The notes: generated by a model not told the origin, from the letters alone. 64,000 nucleotides of DNA from Pseudomonas sp. Gutcm_11s (GCF_028649395.1 NZ_JAQSUW010000010.1:369014-433013), one strand, 5' to 3'. Positions 52,865-63,105 are shown, counted from the first letter of the stretch. A program made the numbers and translations.

Positions 52865-54313
52865 ATGCTGGAAATGCTCAACGATTTCCTGTCCGGAAAA
52901 CTGCTGATCGTGCTGATCGTCGGTCTGGGCAGCTACTTCACCATCCGCTCGCGTTTCGTCCAGTTCCGTCATTTCGGCCACATGTTCAGCGTGTTCAAGG
53001 ACTCGATCCGCGGCAGCGCCGGCCAACTGAGCTCCTTCCAGGCCCTGATGCTGAGCCTCGCCGGCCGCGTCGGCGCGGGTAACATTGCCGGTGTCGGCGT
53101 CGCCGTGACCCTCGGCGGCCCGGGCGCGGTGTTCTGGATGTGGGTGACCGCCCTGGTCGGCATGTCCAGCAGCTTCTTCGAGTGCACCCTGGCCCAGGCC
53201 TACAAGCGCGCCGACGGCGACGGCCTGTACCGTGGCGGCCCGGCCTACTATATCCAGCACGGCCTGAAGCTGCGCTGGATGGCCATGACCTTCGCCGTCC
53301 TGCTGCTGGTCACCTACGGCTTCGCCTTCAACGGCCTGCAGTCCTTCACCGTGACCCACTCGCTGGAGAACGCCTTCGGCTTCCCGGTGCAGTACACCGG
53401 TCTGGCCCTGGCCGTGCTGCTGGGCCTGGTGTTCCTCGGCGGGATCAAGCGCATCGCCGCCGTCTCCGACCTGCTGGTACCGGTCAAGACCCTGGCCTAC
53501 ATCGCCGTGACCCTGTACGTGATCGTCAGCCAGATCGAACTGGTGCCGGATATGCTGGTGACCATCGTGAAGAGCGCCTTCGGCCTCGAACCGGCCTTCG
53601 CCGGCCTGCTCGGTAGCGCCATCGTGATGGGCGTGAAGCGCGGCGTGTTCGCCAACGAAGCCGGCCTGGGCAGCGCGCCGAACGTGGCCGCCGTGGCCGC
53701 CGTGAAGCACCCGGTCGCCCAGGGCGTGGTCCAGGCGTTCAGCGTGTTCCTCGACACCTTCGTCATCTGCACCTGCACCGCGCTGCTGATCCTGCTGTCC
53801 GGCTTCTACACCCCGGGCTTCGAGGGCGACGGCATCATCCTCACCCAGAACTCGCTGGCCGCCGTGGTCGGTGACTGGGGCCGGATCTTCGTCAGCGTGG
53901 CGCTGAGCCTGTTCGTGTTCACCTGCATCCTCTACAACTACTACCTCGGCGAGAACGCCCTGCAGTTCATCGTCGGCCGTGGCCGCGGCCCGCTGATGAT
54001 CTATCGCGGCCTGGTACTGGCGCTGATCTTCTGGGGCTCGATGCAGAACCTGGGCACCGTGTTCGCCTTCGCCGACATCACCATGACCTGCCTGGCCTTC
54101 GTCAACCTGGCCGCCCTGGCCATGCTGATCAAGGTCGGCCTGCGCCTGATGCGTGACTACGACGCCCAGCGCAAGGCCGGCATCGCCACCCCGGTATTCG
54201 ATCCGAAGGACTTCGGCGACCTGGACCTCGACCCTGCCGCCTGGCCGGCCAACCCGCAGCCCGCCGCACCCGGCGAGCACGTGGTCATGGCCCACAGCCT
54301 GCACCAGCGCTGA
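52865..54313 (+). CDS. Sodium:alanine symporter family protein (AGCS)
   Basis: A 482-residue transporter with about eleven membrane helices. AGCS signature GAVFWMWVTALVGMSSSFFECTLAQAYKRAD and the GRVGAGNIAGVGVAVTLGGPGAVFW block are present. It imports small neutral amino acids with Na+. AACAATAA (52840-52847) before the ribosome site fits the Crc/Hfq catabolite motif AANAANAA. An intrinsic terminator follows. Confidence 0.94.
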   Translation: MLEMLNDFLSGKLLIVLIVGLGSYFTIRSRFVQFRHFGHMFSVFKDSIRGSAGQLSSFQALMLSLAGRVGAGNIAGVGVAVTLGGPGAVFWMWVTALVGMSSSFFECTLAQAYKRADGDGLYRGGPAYYIQHGLKLRWMAMTFAVLLLVTYGFAFNGLQSFTVTHSLENAFGFPVQYTGLALAVLLGLVFLGGIKRIAAVSDLLVPVKTLAYIAVTLYVIVSQIELVPDMLVTIVKSAFGLEPAFAGLLGSAIVMGVKRGVFANEAGLGSAPNVAAVAAVKHPVAQGVVQAFSVFLDTFVICTCTALLILLSGFYTPGFEGDGIILTQNSLAAVVGDWGRIFVSVALSLFVFTCILYNYYLGENALQFIVGRGRGPLMIYRGLVLALIFWGSMQNLGTVFAFADITMTCLAFVNLAALAMLIKVGLRLMRDYDAQRKAGIATPVFDPKDFGDLDLDPAAWPANPQPAAPGEHVVMAHSLHQR

Positions 54314-54328
54314 GTCATCCGCTGAAAT

Positions 54329-54355
54329 AAAAAGGGGGCACGCAGCCCCCTTTTT
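54329..54355 (+). terminator. Intrinsic terminator of symporter gene
   Basis: AAAAAGGGGGC-ACGCA-GCCCCCTTTTT: 11-bp stem and T-run. Confidence 0.95.
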
Positions 54356-54425
54356 CTTGGTCCCAGATTTGCCCGCCGCCTTACACTCGGGCGCAATCGC
54401 CCACGTTTCTTGATCGGATACGCGC

Positions 54426-55418
54426 ATGAATCCTTCGCAGAACCTGCTGGTGCTCTACACCGGCGGCACCATCGGCATGCAGATGAGCGAGGCCGGCCTG
54501 GCCCCGGCCTCCGGCTTCGAGGACCGCCTGAAGAGCGAACAGGCGCTGCACCCGGAACGCCCGGCCCCGGCCTGGCAGTTCCGCGAGCTGAGCCCGCCGA
54601 TCGACAGCGCCAACATGCGCCAGGCCAACTGGCTGGCGATGCGCGACGCCATCGTCCAGGCCGTCGACGCGGACGGCTTCGACGCCGTGCTGCTGCTGCA
54701 TGGCACCGACACCCTGGCCTACAGCGCCGCGGCGCTGAGCTTCCTGCTGCTGGGCATCCCGGTGCCGGTGCTGCTGACCGGCTCCATGCTGCCGGCCGGT
54801 GCTGCCGGCAGCGATGCCTGGCCCAACCTGTTCGGCGCCCTGGCCGCGCTGCACCACGGTTGCCTGCCCGGCGTGCACCTGTTCTTCGACGGCCAGGTGC
54901 TGCACGGTGCGCGCACCAGCAAGCTGAAGAGCGAGGCCTTCGACGCCTTCGCCAACATGGCCCGCGCCCGCCACGGCGCCCATGCCGAGGCCCTGCCAGA
55001 TGCCCTGCACTACCGTCAGCCGCGCCAACCCGTGGCGCTGGCCGTGCAGCCGCTGTTCCCCGGCCTGAGCACCGCGCAGCTGAGCGCGACGCTGGAGAGC
55101 GGTGCGCAGGGCGTGTTGCTGGAGTGCTACGGCAGCGGTACCGGGCCGTCGGACGATCCCGCGTTCCTCGCTGTGCTGCGCGAAGCCCGCGAACGCGGCG
55201 TGGTGCTGGCCGCCATCAGCCAGTGCCCGCTGGGGCACGTCGACTTCGAGGTATACGCCGCAGGTAGCGCCCTGGCCGAGGCCGGCCTGGTCAGCGGCGG
55301 CGGCATGACCCGCGAGGCCGCGCTGGGCAAGCTGTTCGGCCTGCTCGGCGCCGGTCTTGAGCCGGCCGAGGTGGAACGGCTGTTCATCCTCGATCTGTGC
55401 GGGGAATGCGCTGACTGA
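54426..55418 (+). CDS. ansA: Type I L-asparaginase
   Basis: A 330-residue cytoplasmic amidohydrolase converting asparagine to aspartate and ammonia. Both active-site threonine motifs are intact: TGGTIG (12-17, Thr15 nucleophile) and HGTDT (92-96). No signal peptide is present, which favours the cytosolic type. Downstream a bulged GC hairpin may end the transcript. Its product, aspartate, feeds the aspA-encoded enzyme. Confidence 0.93.
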   Translation: MNPSQNLLVLYTGGTIGMQMSEAGLAPASGFEDRLKSEQALHPERPAPAWQFRELSPPIDSANMRQANWLAMRDAIVQAVDADGFDAVLLLHGTDTLAYSAAALSFLLLGIPVPVLLTGSMLPAGAAGSDAWPNLFGALAALHHGCLPGVHLFFDGQVLHGARTSKLKSEAFDAFANMARARHGAHAEALPDALHYRQPRQPVALAVQPLFPGLSTAQLSATLESGAQGVLLECYGSGTGPSDDPAFLAVLREARERGVVLAAISQCPLGHVDFEVYAAGSALAEAGLVSGGGMTREAALGKLFGLLGAGLEPAEVERLFILDLCGECAD

Positions 55419-55501
55419 GGGGGCAATGCGCCCCTTCAAAATTCCGTAATAAGCAATGGGCATAGTCGCTGGCCTTATTATTCCAACGACTGGTGCCCAG
55501 C

Positions 55502-58500
55502 ATGAACCCGCTCTTGCGTCCCCTCCCCCTGGTCCTGGCCCTGCAGGCCGTCATCGCCGGCCAGGTCAGCGCCGCCGGTTTCACCGTCGGCACCGGCAGC
55601 ACGATCACCACCAGCCAGAGCCTGACCGGCGCCGGCATCGTCCAGCAGGGTGGCACGCTGAGCACCTCCGGCAGCACCGTGGCGGTGAACGTCGGCACGG
55701 GCACCTCGACCCTGACCAACGCCGGCACCATCAAGCAGACCGGCAGCGGCCGCACCATCGACGCCAACACCGGCACCCCGGTGCTGACCATCCGCAACGA
55801 GGAAGGCGCGCTGATCGACGCGGTCGGCAACGTCGCCATCCGCCTCAACCGTCCGGCCGGCCAGTACATCATCGACAACCAGGGCACCATCTCGCAGAGC
55901 GGCGTGAGCGTCGGCGGCGAGCGGGCGATCAAGGCCGACGCCGACTACACCAGCACCGGCAACCAGATCATCAACGGCGCGGCGGACAACCGCGACGCCA
56001 CCATCAGCTCCACCGGCAACGATGCCCTGCGCCTGGGCAGCAACTTCACCCTGACCAACTACGGGCGCATCGTCTCCACCGGCACGGTCAACACCAGCTG
56101 CCCGGACTACATCAGCGGCCAGTGCGCCAACGACTATTCCGCCGCCGACGGCGTGGCCATCGAGAACGCCCGTGGCAACGTGGCCATCCTCAACCACGGC
56201 AGCATCGAGGGCCCGCGCCACGGCATCGACGGCGGCGACCCGCTGGCAGCCGACGCCGATGCCGACATGTTCGGCCTGGAGCGCCTGATCATCACCTCCG
56301 CCGACGGCAACGGCGTGACCTTCTCCAAGGTGGTCGACGGCGTCACCACCACCGGCGTGAGCATCGCCAACCCGGTGGTGATCAACTACGCAGACGGCAC
56401 CATCATCGGCAACAACGGCTCCGGCATCGGCCTCGACGGCCATGGCGTGGTGTTCAACTACGGCCTGATCAGCGGCCGCTATGCCGGCGCCGGCAACGTC
56501 TATGACCACGAGGGCCTCGGCGTCACCACCAGCAACGGCGATGGCGACGGCGTCGATATCGACGGCATGGCCTACATCGAGAACCACGGCCGCATCGAGG
56601 GCCTCGGCGCCGGCGGTCTGGATTCCGGCGGCAACCCCAACGGCGCCGACGGCATCGCCGCCGGCGGCGGCACCATCATCAACGGCGCCAATGGAGAGAT
56701 CTTCGGCCAGTCCAAGGGCATCCTGATCGACGACGGCGCCAGCGGCACTGCCTCGGCCACTGGCCGTGGCACCGACACCGCCCACGGCGGCGCGGCGCGC
56801 ATCGACAACGCCGGCAGCATCATCGGCGCCGACGAGACCGCCATCGGCCTGGTCGGCGACTATGCCGACGTGCTGATCAACCGCAGCGGCGGGGTGATCC
56901 GCGGCGGCGCTGACTCCACCCTCGTCGACCAGCTCTCCAGCACCACGGCCGGCGCCGCCGTGCAGATGGGCGCGGGCGACGACCAGGTACTCAACGCCGG
57001 CCTGATCGAGGGCCAGAACGGCCTGGCGCTGGACCTCGGCGATGGCGACGACCGCCTGATCCTGCAGGCCGGCAGCCGCTTCGTCGGCAGCGTCACGGGC
57101 GGCGCCGGCACTGACCGCGTGCTGCTCGACGATGCCGCCGGCGGCAGCTTCGGCAACAGCAGCGGCTTCGAACTGCTGCAGGTGCTGCAGGGCAGCTGGA
57201 GCCTGGACAGCGACGACTTCAGCAATGGTGCCGAAGTGCTCGGCGGCAGCCTGCGCAACCTCGGCCGCATCGCCGGCGACGTGCAGGTCGCCAGCGGCGC
57301 CGGTTTCGGCGGTGGCCAGGTCGGCGGCGACCTGAGCCTGGCCAGTGGCTCGCGCCTGATCCTCGACGTGGCCGCCGACGGCAGCCACAACCCCACTTCG
57401 GTCAGCGGCAGCGCCAGCATCGCCGGCGCCACCCTGCAGATCGTCGCAGGTTCGGGCGACTACCCGCGCCTGAGCCAGTACAGCGTGCTGCAGGCCGACG
57501 GCGGCATCAGCGGCCAGTTCGCCATGGTCAGCAGCAACCTGGCCTTCCTCACCCCCGAGCTGAGCTACGGCAGTGACAGCGTCGAACTGGAACTGCGCCG
57601 CAACGACCTGGCCTACGCCGACCTGGCCAGCAGCGGCAACGGTCGCAACGTGGCCAACGTGATCCAGGCCAGCGGCAGCGGCGAGCTCTACCAGATCCTC
57701 CTTGGCAGCGATGCCGAACAGGCCCGCCGCGGCCTGGAGCAACTGGCCGCCAGCAGCAACGCCAGCATGGCCAGCGCCACCCTGGCCGGCGGTGCGCAGA
57801 TCGGCAGCAGCATGCTCTCGGCCATGCAGCAGATGGGCGGCAGCGGCAACCTGCAGGCATCGCTGCTGCGCGAAGACGGCCCGCAGCTGGCCGCCAGCGG
57901 CGTGCCGCGCGACGCCCGTGGGCTGAACGACCCGAACGCCGCCGGCCGCCTGTGGCTGCAGGGCCTCGGCAGCCACGGCAAGCTGGACGCCGATAGCGGC
58001 GACATCCGCCAGGACAGCGCCGGTGCCGTGCTCGGCGCCGACTGGGCCCTGGGCAGCGCCTGGCGCCTGGGCGTGCTCGGCGGCTACGGCCGCACCGACG
58101 TGGATGCCGACAACGCCAACAACGACATCGACAGCCTGCACCTGGGCCTCTATGCCCAGCACCAGAGCGGGCCGCTGGCCCTGCGCCTGGGCGCCTCCTA
58201 CAGCTGGCACGACAACAGCGGCGAGCGTGACATCGACTTCAGCGGCTTCAGCGATCACCTGCGCGCCGACTACGACGCCAACAGCCAGCAGGCCTTCGCC
58301 GAGTTGGGCTATCAGCTGGCCCAGGGCCGCCTGCTCGCCGAACCCTTCGCCGCCATCGGCTACCAGCGCTATAGCCACGAGAGCTACGACGAGAAAGGTG
58401 GCGCCGCCGCCCTGCACGTCGAGGAGCAGGATCAGGACAACGTCAGCAGCACCCTCGGTGTGCGCGTCGCCCACCTCGGCAGCCTGGACAACGGCATGAG

Positions 58501-58756
58501 CCTGACCCCGCGCGCCAGCCTGGGCTGGCGCCACACCTTCGGCGAGCTGGAAAGCAGCGCGCGGCAGTCCTTCCTCACCGGCGGCGACGCCTTCAGCGTC
58601 GAGGGCGCGGCACTGGATCGCAACAGTCTGCTGGTCGAGGCCGGTGTCGATCTCGGCCTGAGCGCCGAGCAGAGCCTGGGCCTGGGCTACAGCGGCGAGC
58701 TGGGTAGCGATGCGCAGAACCACGCGCTGCTGCTGCAGTGGCAAGCGCGCTTCTGA
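55502..58756 (+). CDS. Type V autotransporter with beta-helix passenger
   Basis: A 1084-residue secreted protein. The ATG at 55502 gives a good signal peptide (MNPLLRPLPLVLALQAVIAGQVSA, cleavage near 24). The passenger (about 25-800) is made of Gly/Asn/Asp-rich repeats with the I-x-N-x-G-x-I pattern (LNHGSIEG, INYADGTIIGNNGSGIGLDGHG, NYGLISG) typical of right-handed beta-helix autotransporters, with one Cys pair (TSCPDYISGQCAN). The last about 270 residues form an outer-membrane barrel that ends in HALLLQWQARF with a terminal phenylalanine. No protease, lipase or pertactin RGD motif is visible, so adhesion or biofilm is only a guess. The 83-base upstream gap holds TAATAAG/CTTATTA arms (55447-55480). 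Confidence 0.92.
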   Translation: MNPLLRPLPLVLALQAVIAGQVSAAGFTVGTGSTITTSQSLTGAGIVQQGGTLSTSGSTVAVNVGTGTSTLTNAGTIKQTGSGRTIDANTGTPVLTIRNEEGALIDAVGNVAIRLNRPAGQYIIDNQGTISQSGVSVGGERAIKADADYTSTGNQIINGAADNRDATISSTGNDALRLGSNFTLTNYGRIVSTGTVNTSCPDYISGQCANDYSAADGVAIENARGNVAILNHGSIEGPRHGIDGGDPLAADADADMFGLERLIITSADGNGVTFSKVVDGVTTTGVSIANPVVINYADGTIIGNNGSGIGLDGHGVVFNYGLISGRYAGAGNVYDHEGLGVTTSNGDGDGVDIDGMAYIENHGRIEGLGAGGLDSGGNPNGADGIAAGGGTIINGANGEIFGQSKGILIDDGASGTASATGRGTDTAHGGAARIDNAGSIIGADETAIGLVGDYADVLINRSGGVIRGGADSTLVDQLSSTTAGAAVQMGAGDDQVLNAGLIEGQNGLALDLGDGDDRLILQAGSRFVGSVTGGAGTDRVLLDDAAGGSFGNSSGFELLQVLQGSWSLDSDDFSNGAEVLGGSLRNLGRIAGDVQVASGAGFGGGQVGGDLSLASGSRLILDVAADGSHNPTSVSGSASIAGATLQIVAGSGDYPRLSQYSVLQADGGISGQFAMVSSNLAFLTPELSYGSDSVELELRRNDLAYADLASSGNGRNVANVIQASGSGELYQILLGSDAEQARRGLEQLAASSNASMASATLAGGAQIGSSMLSAMQQMGGSGNLQASLLREDGPQLAASGVPRDARGLNDPNAAGRLWLQGLGSHGKLDADSGDIRQDSAGAVLGADWALGSAWRLGVLGGYGRTDVDADNANNDIDSLHLGLYAQHQSGPLALRLGASYSWHDNSGERDIDFSGFSDHLRADYDANSQQAFAELGYQLAQGRLLAEPFAAIGYQRYSHESYDEKGGAAALHVEEQDQDNVSSTLGVRVAHLGSLDNGMSLTPRASLGWRHTFGELESSARQSFLTGGDAFSVEGAALDRNSLLVEAGVDLGLSAEQSLGLGYSGELGSDAQNHALLLQWQARF

Positions 58757-58787
58757 CGACCGCTACCGCCGGGCCGCTGGCCTGGCA

Positions 58788-59708
58788 TCAGCCCAACGGC
58801 GCGAACACCGACCAGCCGATGCGCTCGCTGAGCGACTCCAGGGCCGCCATGCCGGCCAGGGAGTTGCCGGCGGCGTTCAGCTCCGGCGACCACACGCAGA
58901 TGCTGAAACGCCCCGGCACCACCGCGACGATGCCGCCGCCGACGCCGCTCTTGCCGGGCAGACCGACGCGGTAGGCGAAGTTGCCGGCCTCGTCGTACAG
59001 GCCGCTGGTGGCCATGATCGCGTTGACCTGCTGGGTCTGGCGTGGCGTGAGGATCTGCTCGCCGCTGCGCGGGCACACACCCTGGTTGGCCAGGAAGCCG
59101 CAGGCGCGGGCCAGGTCGACGCAGCTCATGGCCAGCGCACAGTGGTGGAAGTAGCTGCGCAGCACCGCCTCGACCTCGTTGTGGAAATTGCCGAAGGCCT
59201 GCATCAAATAGGCCGCGGCGGCGTTGCGCGCGCGGTGCTGGTACTCCGACTCGGCGACCTTGGCGTCCGACACCAGCAGCGAGTTGCCGGCCAGGCGCCG
59301 GGCCAGGTCGCGCATGGACAGCGCCGGGGCGGCGAAGCGCGACTGGTTGATGTCGCAGATCACCAGGGCACCGGCATTGATGAACGGGTTGCGCGGGCGG
59401 CCACGCTCGAACTCCAGTTGCACCAGCGAGTTGAACGGCTGGCCGGACGGCTCGTGGCCGAGGCGCTGCCAGATGTCCTCCCCGGAATGCTGGATCGCCT
59501 GTACCAGGCTGAACACCTTGGAAATGCTCTGGATCGAGAACGGCTCGGCGGCATCACCGGCGGTATGCAGGCTGCCATCCACGCCCAGCACCGCTATACC
59601 TAGACGATCGGCCGGCGCCTCGGCCAGCGCCGGGATGTAGTCGGCCACCTTGCCCCGGCCCAGCAGCGGGCGCACCTGGTCCAGTATCTCGTTCAACAGC
59701 GCCTGCAT
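58788..59708 (-). CDS. glsA: Glutaminase A
   Basis: A 306-residue serine-dependent glutaminase converting glutamine to glutamate and ammonia. The catalytic SxxK motif is SISK at 61-64, with [43 protein letters not shown] and [37 protein letters not shown] typical of the family. Read from ATG at 59708 with AGAGG six bases upstream. It converges on the autotransporter and diverges from the deacetylase gene. Confidence 0.95.
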   Translation of the reverse strand: MQALLNEILDQVRPLLGRGKVADYIPALAEAPADRLGIAVLGVDGSLHTAGDAAEPFSIQSISKVFSLVQAIQHSGEDIWQRLGHEPSGQPFNSLVQLEFERGRPRNPFINAGALVICDINQSRFAAPALSMRDLARRLAGNSLLVSDAKVAESEYQHRARNAAAAYLMQAFGNFHNEVEAVLRSYFHHCALAMSCVDLARACGFLANQGVCPRSGEQILTPRQTQQVNAIMATSGLYDEAGNFAYRVGLPGKSGVGGGIVAVVPGRFSICVWSPELNAAGNSLAGMAALESLSERIGWSVFAPLG

Positions 59709-59903
59709 GTTCGGCCTCTTGCGTGTGCGGGTGCCGAAATAGACGCCTGGCGGCTCCGCTCCATCACAGCCGCCGCTGGCCGCTTCTAGCTCTTGTGGCC
59801 GCTGCGGCTCGGCAACTTGGCCGCAATTATCCCTTTGTTGGCCGCCGTTATCGTTCTCCCGGCTCACCGGGCCGGCCAACAATTCGCCCAGCCCATCGAG
59901 GAG

Positions 59904-59911
59904 AACAACAA
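59904..59911 (+). promoter_or_regulatory. Crc/Hfq catabolite motif before aphA
   Basis: AACAACAA, within GGAGAACAACAAGATG that also holds the ribosome site and ATG. The AANAANAA motif recruits Hfq/Crc in Pseudomonas and blocks translation during growth on preferred carbon. Confidence 0.6.
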
Positions 59912-59912
59912 G

Positions 59913-60938
59913 ATGCTGACCTACTACAGCGACGACCACCGCCTGCACCACGCCCAGGGCGAGATGGTCGGCGGCGAATTCAAACCCTGCTTCGAGATGC
60001 CGGCGCGCGCCGACCACGTGCTGGCCCGAGTGCGCGAGCGCAACCTCGGCGAGGTGCTGGCACCGCGTGAGTTCGGCATGGCGCCGATCGCCCGCATCCA
60101 CACCGGCGACTACCTGGACTTCCTGCAGAAGGCCTGGGCCGGCTGGGCCGCCCAGGGCAACACCGCTGACTTCCTGCCCGGCGTGTTCCCGGCCCGCCAT
60201 CTGCGCGCCAAGCGGCCCAACGACCTCTACGGCCAGTACGGCTTCCACAGCTTCGACTGCTTCGCGCCGATCACCGCCGGCACCTGGCAGGCCGTGTACA
60301 CCTCGGCGCAGATCGCCCTGAGCGGCCAGGCCGAGATCGCCGCCGGCGCCCACAGCGCCTTCGCCCTGTGCCGGCCACCGGGCCACCACGCCAGCGCCGA
60401 CGTGATGGGCGGCTACTGCTACCTGAACAACGTAGCCATCGCCGCCCAGGCCTTCCTCGACCAGGGCGCCGCGCGGGTGGCGATCCTCGACGTCGACTAC
60501 CACCACGGCAACGGTACCCAGTCGATCTTCTATGACCGCGACGACGTGTTCGTCGCCAATATCCACGGCAGCCCGAGCTTCGAGTACCCGCACTTCCTCG
60601 GCTACGCCGACGAGACCGGTGAAGGCCGCGGCGAGGGCTGCAACCTCAACCTGCCGCTGGCCGCCGGCAGCGCCTGGGATGCCTGGGACGCCGCCCTGGA
60701 AACCGCCTGCCAGCGCATCGCTGCCTACGGCCCGGACGTGGTGCTGGTGTCGCTTGGCGTCGACACCTACCAGAACGACCCGATCTCCAGTTTCAAACTG
60801 GACAGCCCGGACTACCTGCGCATGGGCGAACGCATCGCCGCGCTGGGCAAGCCGACGCTGTTCGTCATGGAAGGCGGCTATGCGGTCGCCGAAATCGGCA
60901 TCAATGCCGTCAACGTGCTCGAAGGTTTCCAGGGCTGA
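59913..60938 (+). CDS. aphA: Acetylpolyamine amidohydrolase (class II HDAC-like)
   Basis: A 341-residue zinc deacetylase removing acetyl groups from acetylated polyamines such as acetylputrescine. HDAC motifs are intact: RPPGHHAS (tandem His), [11 protein letters not shown] (Asp/His zinc ligands), [10 protein letters not shown] and EGGYAV. The real start [17 protein letters not shown] is preceded by GGAGAACAACAAG, containing a Crc/Hfq motif. It is followed after 23 bases by a polyamine-binding protein gene, the same pairing as in P. aeruginosa. Confidence 0.94.
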   Translation: MLTYYSDDHRLHHAQGEMVGGEFKPCFEMPARADHVLARVRERNLGEVLAPREFGMAPIARIHTGDYLDFLQKAWAGWAAQGNTADFLPGVFPARHLRAKRPNDLYGQYGFHSFDCFAPITAGTWQAVYTSAQIALSGQAEIAAGAHSAFALCRPPGHHASADVMGGYCYLNNVAIAAQAFLDQGAARVAILDVDYHHGNGTQSIFYDRDDVFVANIHGSPSFEYPHFLGYADETGEGRGEGCNLNLPLAAGSAWDAWDAALETACQRIAAYGPDVVLVSLGVDTYQNDPISSFKLDSPDYLRMGERIAALGKPTLFVMEGGYAVAEIGINAVNVLEGFQG

Positions 60939-60952
60939 GCCCTGCACAGGAG

Positions 60953-60960
60953 AACAACAA
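60953..60960 (+). promoter_or_regulatory. Crc/Hfq catabolite motif before polyamine-binding protein gene
   Basis: AACAACAA within GGAGAACAACAAGATG, identical over 16 bases to the element before aphA, so both genes should be under the same translational catabolite control. Confidence 0.6.
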
Positions 60961-60961
60961 G

Positions 60962-62050
60962 ATGAAGAAGCTGATCGCCGCCACCCTCTGCGGCCTGACC
61001 CTGGCCGGCACCGCCCAGGCCGCCGACCGCGAACTCAAGGTCTACAACTGGTTCGACTACATCACCCCGGAGACCCTGACCAAGTTCAAGCAGGACAGCG
61101 GCATCAAGCTGACCTACGACATCTTCGACACCAACGAGGCGCTGGAGGCCAAGCTGCTCACCGGCAACTCCGGCTATGACCTGGTGGTGCCGTCCAACGT
61201 GTTCCTCGCCAAGCAGGTCGAGGCTGGCGTGTTCCAGAAGCTCGACCGCAGCAAGCTGCCCAACTGGCAGCACCTCGACCCGCAGCTGATGAAGCTGATC
61301 GAGGCGAACGACCCGGGCAACCAGTACGCCGTGCCCTACATGTATGGCACCGTGCTGATCGGCTTCAACCCGGACAAGGTCAAGGCCGCTCTCGGCGACA
61401 ACGCGCCAGTGGACAGCTGGGACCTGATCTTCAAGGAAGAGAACATCGCCAAGCTGCAGCAGTGCGGCGTGGCCCTGCTCGACTCGCCGTCGGAAATCCT
61501 GCCGCTGGCCCTGCACTACCTGGGCCTGTCGCCGAACAGCAAGGAGCCGGCCGACTACGCCAAGGCCGAGCAGCTGCTGAGCAAGATCCGCCCGCACGTA
61601 CGCTACTTCCACAGCTCCAAGTACATGAGCGATATCGCCAACGGCGAGATCTGCGTGGCCGTGGGCTACTCCGGCAGCTTCTCCCAGGCCGCCAACAACG
61701 CCAAGCAGGCGAAGAACGGCGTAACCGTGGACATGCGCCTGCCCAAGGAAGGCGCGCCGATCTGGTTCGACATGATGGCGATTCCGAAGGACGCGAAGAA
61801 CATCGACGAGGCCCACGCCTTCATCAACTTCCTCCTGCAGCCGCAGGTGATCGCGCCGATCTCCGACTTCGTCGGCTACCCGAACCCGAACAAGGACGCC
61901 ACCGCGCTGGTCGCCGAATCGATCCGCACCAACCCCAACCTGTACCCGACCGCCGAGGCGATGCAGAAGCTCTACACCCTCGAGCCGCTGCCACGCGCCG
62001 CCGAGCGTGCGCGCACCCGCGCCTGGAGCAAGATCAAGACCGGCAACTGA
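60962..62050 (+). CDS. Polyamine-binding periplasmic protein (PotF/SpuD-like)
   Basis: A 362-residue binding protein with a signal peptide ([20 protein letters not shown], cleavage after 21). The PotF/SpuD pattern [55 protein letters not shown] is clear, with [13 protein letters not shown] later. No permease or ATPase gene adjoins it, so it may serve a distant transporter. With AphA it allows uptake and deacetylation of acetylpolyamines. A strong terminator follows. Confidence 0.93.
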   Translation: MKKLIAATLCGLTLAGTAQAADRELKVYNWFDYITPETLTKFKQDSGIKLTYDIFDTNEALEAKLLTGNSGYDLVVPSNVFLAKQVEAGVFQKLDRSKLPNWQHLDPQLMKLIEANDPGNQYAVPYMYGTVLIGFNPDKVKAALGDNAPVDSWDLIFKEENIAKLQQCGVALLDSPSEILPLALHYLGLSPNSKEPADYAKAEQLLSKIRPHVRYFHSSKYMSDIANGEICVAVGYSGSFSQAANNAKQAKNGVTVDMRLPKEGAPIWFDMMAIPKDAKNIDEAHAFINFLLQPQVIAPISDFVGYPNPNKDATALVAESIRTNPNLYPTAEAMQKLYTLEPLPRAAERARTRAWSKIKTGN

Positions 62051-62070
62051 GCCGTTCGCGCAACACCCGA

Positions 62071-62096
62071 GACCGGCCAATGGCCGGTCTTTTTTT
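62071..62096 (+). terminator. Intrinsic terminator after polyamine-binding protein gene
   Basis: GACCGGCC-AAT-GGCCGGTC followed by seven T. Confidence 0.95.
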
Positions 62097-62209
62097 GTCC
62101 AGCGCAGCGGTAACTGACGAAGCGCTTGGACAAGCCGGCGGGCGGCTGCTTAGTTCACTGGTCAGGACCACAGGCGCAACGCACGCCGACACCTGCCAGG
62201 AGCACACCG

Positions 62210-62545
62210 ATGAACAAACTGCCGATCGCCGCCGCCCTGCTCGTCATGGGTAGCGCCCATGCCGCCAGCCTGCCGAAATTCGAAGTCACCTGCCCCACCG
62301 ACGTGGCCGTACGCGCCGACGCCGGAGGTCCGGTGTTCATCAATGACAAGAAGGCCATCCTCAGTAAGTTCAGCGAGCAGTACTACGAGGCCAGGGGCGA
62401 AGGCGTGACCATCTCCATCAGCCTGGATGGCAAAGGCACGCCCACTATCTCCTACACCGGCAAGCAGGGCGCCAACGGCATTTGCGAGAAACAGGAAGAA
62501 AACACCGAGCAGGCCCCGGCCAGCGAGGCGGAGCCGCAGGGCTGA
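62210..62545 (+). CDS. Small exported protein of unknown function
   Basis: A 111-residue protein from ATG at 62210 with AGGAG nine bases upstream. Signal peptide MNKLPIAAALLVMGSAHA, then a soluble mature part with two cysteines (VTCPTDVAV, GICEKQEE) and an acidic Glu/Ala/Pro tail (NTEQAPASEAEPQG). No family is recognised. It converges on the CBS gene three bases later. Confidence 0.75.
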   Translation: MNKLPIAAALLVMGSAHAASLPKFEVTCPTDVAVRADAGGPVFINDKKAILSKFSEQYYEARGEGVTISISLDGKGTPTISYTGKQGANGICEKQEENTEQAPASEAEPQG

Positions 62546-62548
62546 GCC

Positions 62549-62983
62549 TCACTCGCCGCGGATGTACTGTTCCAGGTGCTGGATCAAGCCATCCTGTTCG
62601 GCCAGCGTCTCCTTGATCAGGTCGCCGATGGACAGCAGGCCGAGCAGACGCTCGCCCTCCACCACCGGCAGATGGCGCAGGTGGCCGTCGGTCATCAGGC
62701 TCATGCACTCACGGATGCTCTGTCGCGGCTCTACTGTCACCACCGGCACGCTCATCACCTCGCGTACCGCGGTGCCGATCGATGAACGCCCCTGCAGCAC
62801 ACCTTTGCGCGCGTAGTCGCGCTCGCTGACGATGCCGACCAGACGGCCCTGCTCGATTACCGGCAGGGCGCCGACGTTGTGCTCGGCCATCAGTTGCAAC
62901 GCCTCGAGCATGCTGGCCTCGGCCGCCACGGTGTGGACGTTCTGCTGCGTCTTGCTGCCGAGCATCTGCGCTACGGTCTTCAT
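62549..62983 (-). CDS. Tandem CBS-domain protein
   Basis: A 144-residue protein consisting almost only of two CBS domains (about 10-65 and 75-130; ALPVIEQGRLVGIVSERDYARK, LPVVEGERLLGLLSIGDLIKE), which bind adenine nucleotides such as AMP or ATP. It starts MKTVAQML at 62983; a longer frame adds 70 Arg/Pro-rich residues. Family members sense energy charge; the partner is unknown. Confidence 0.88.
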   Translation of the reverse strand: MKTVAQMLGSKTQQNVHTVAAEASMLEALQLMAEHNVGALPVIEQGRLVGIVSERDYARKGVLQGRSSIGTAVREVMSVPVVTVEPRQSIRECMSLMTDGHLRHLPVVEGERLLGLLSIGDLIKETLAEQDGLIQHLEQYIRGE

Positions 62984-63105
62984 GCGAATTCCCCTTGTCC
63001 TGTGTTCGCGTCTGTGGGGCGAAGCATCGGGCAAGGGGGTGGGCACAGGCCAACCGGAGATATTCATGGCGACCATTGAGAAATTCACTGGCGCCACGGC
63101 GGCCC

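Noticed and set aside
55447-55480. TAATAAG/CTTATTA inverted repeat before the autotransporter
   Set aside because: Seven-base AT-rich arms 20 bases apart could occur by chance; too weak to call an operator.
55478-58744. 1088-codon open frame opposite the autotransporter
   Set aside because: It mirrors the repetitive passenger gene and reads as Ala/Val/Gly/Asp repeats; no signal, domain or ribosome site.
59711-60947. N-terminal extension of the glutaminase frame upstream
   Set aside because: The extension overlaps the deacetylase gene on the other strand and does not resemble any glutaminase; the family start is at 59708.
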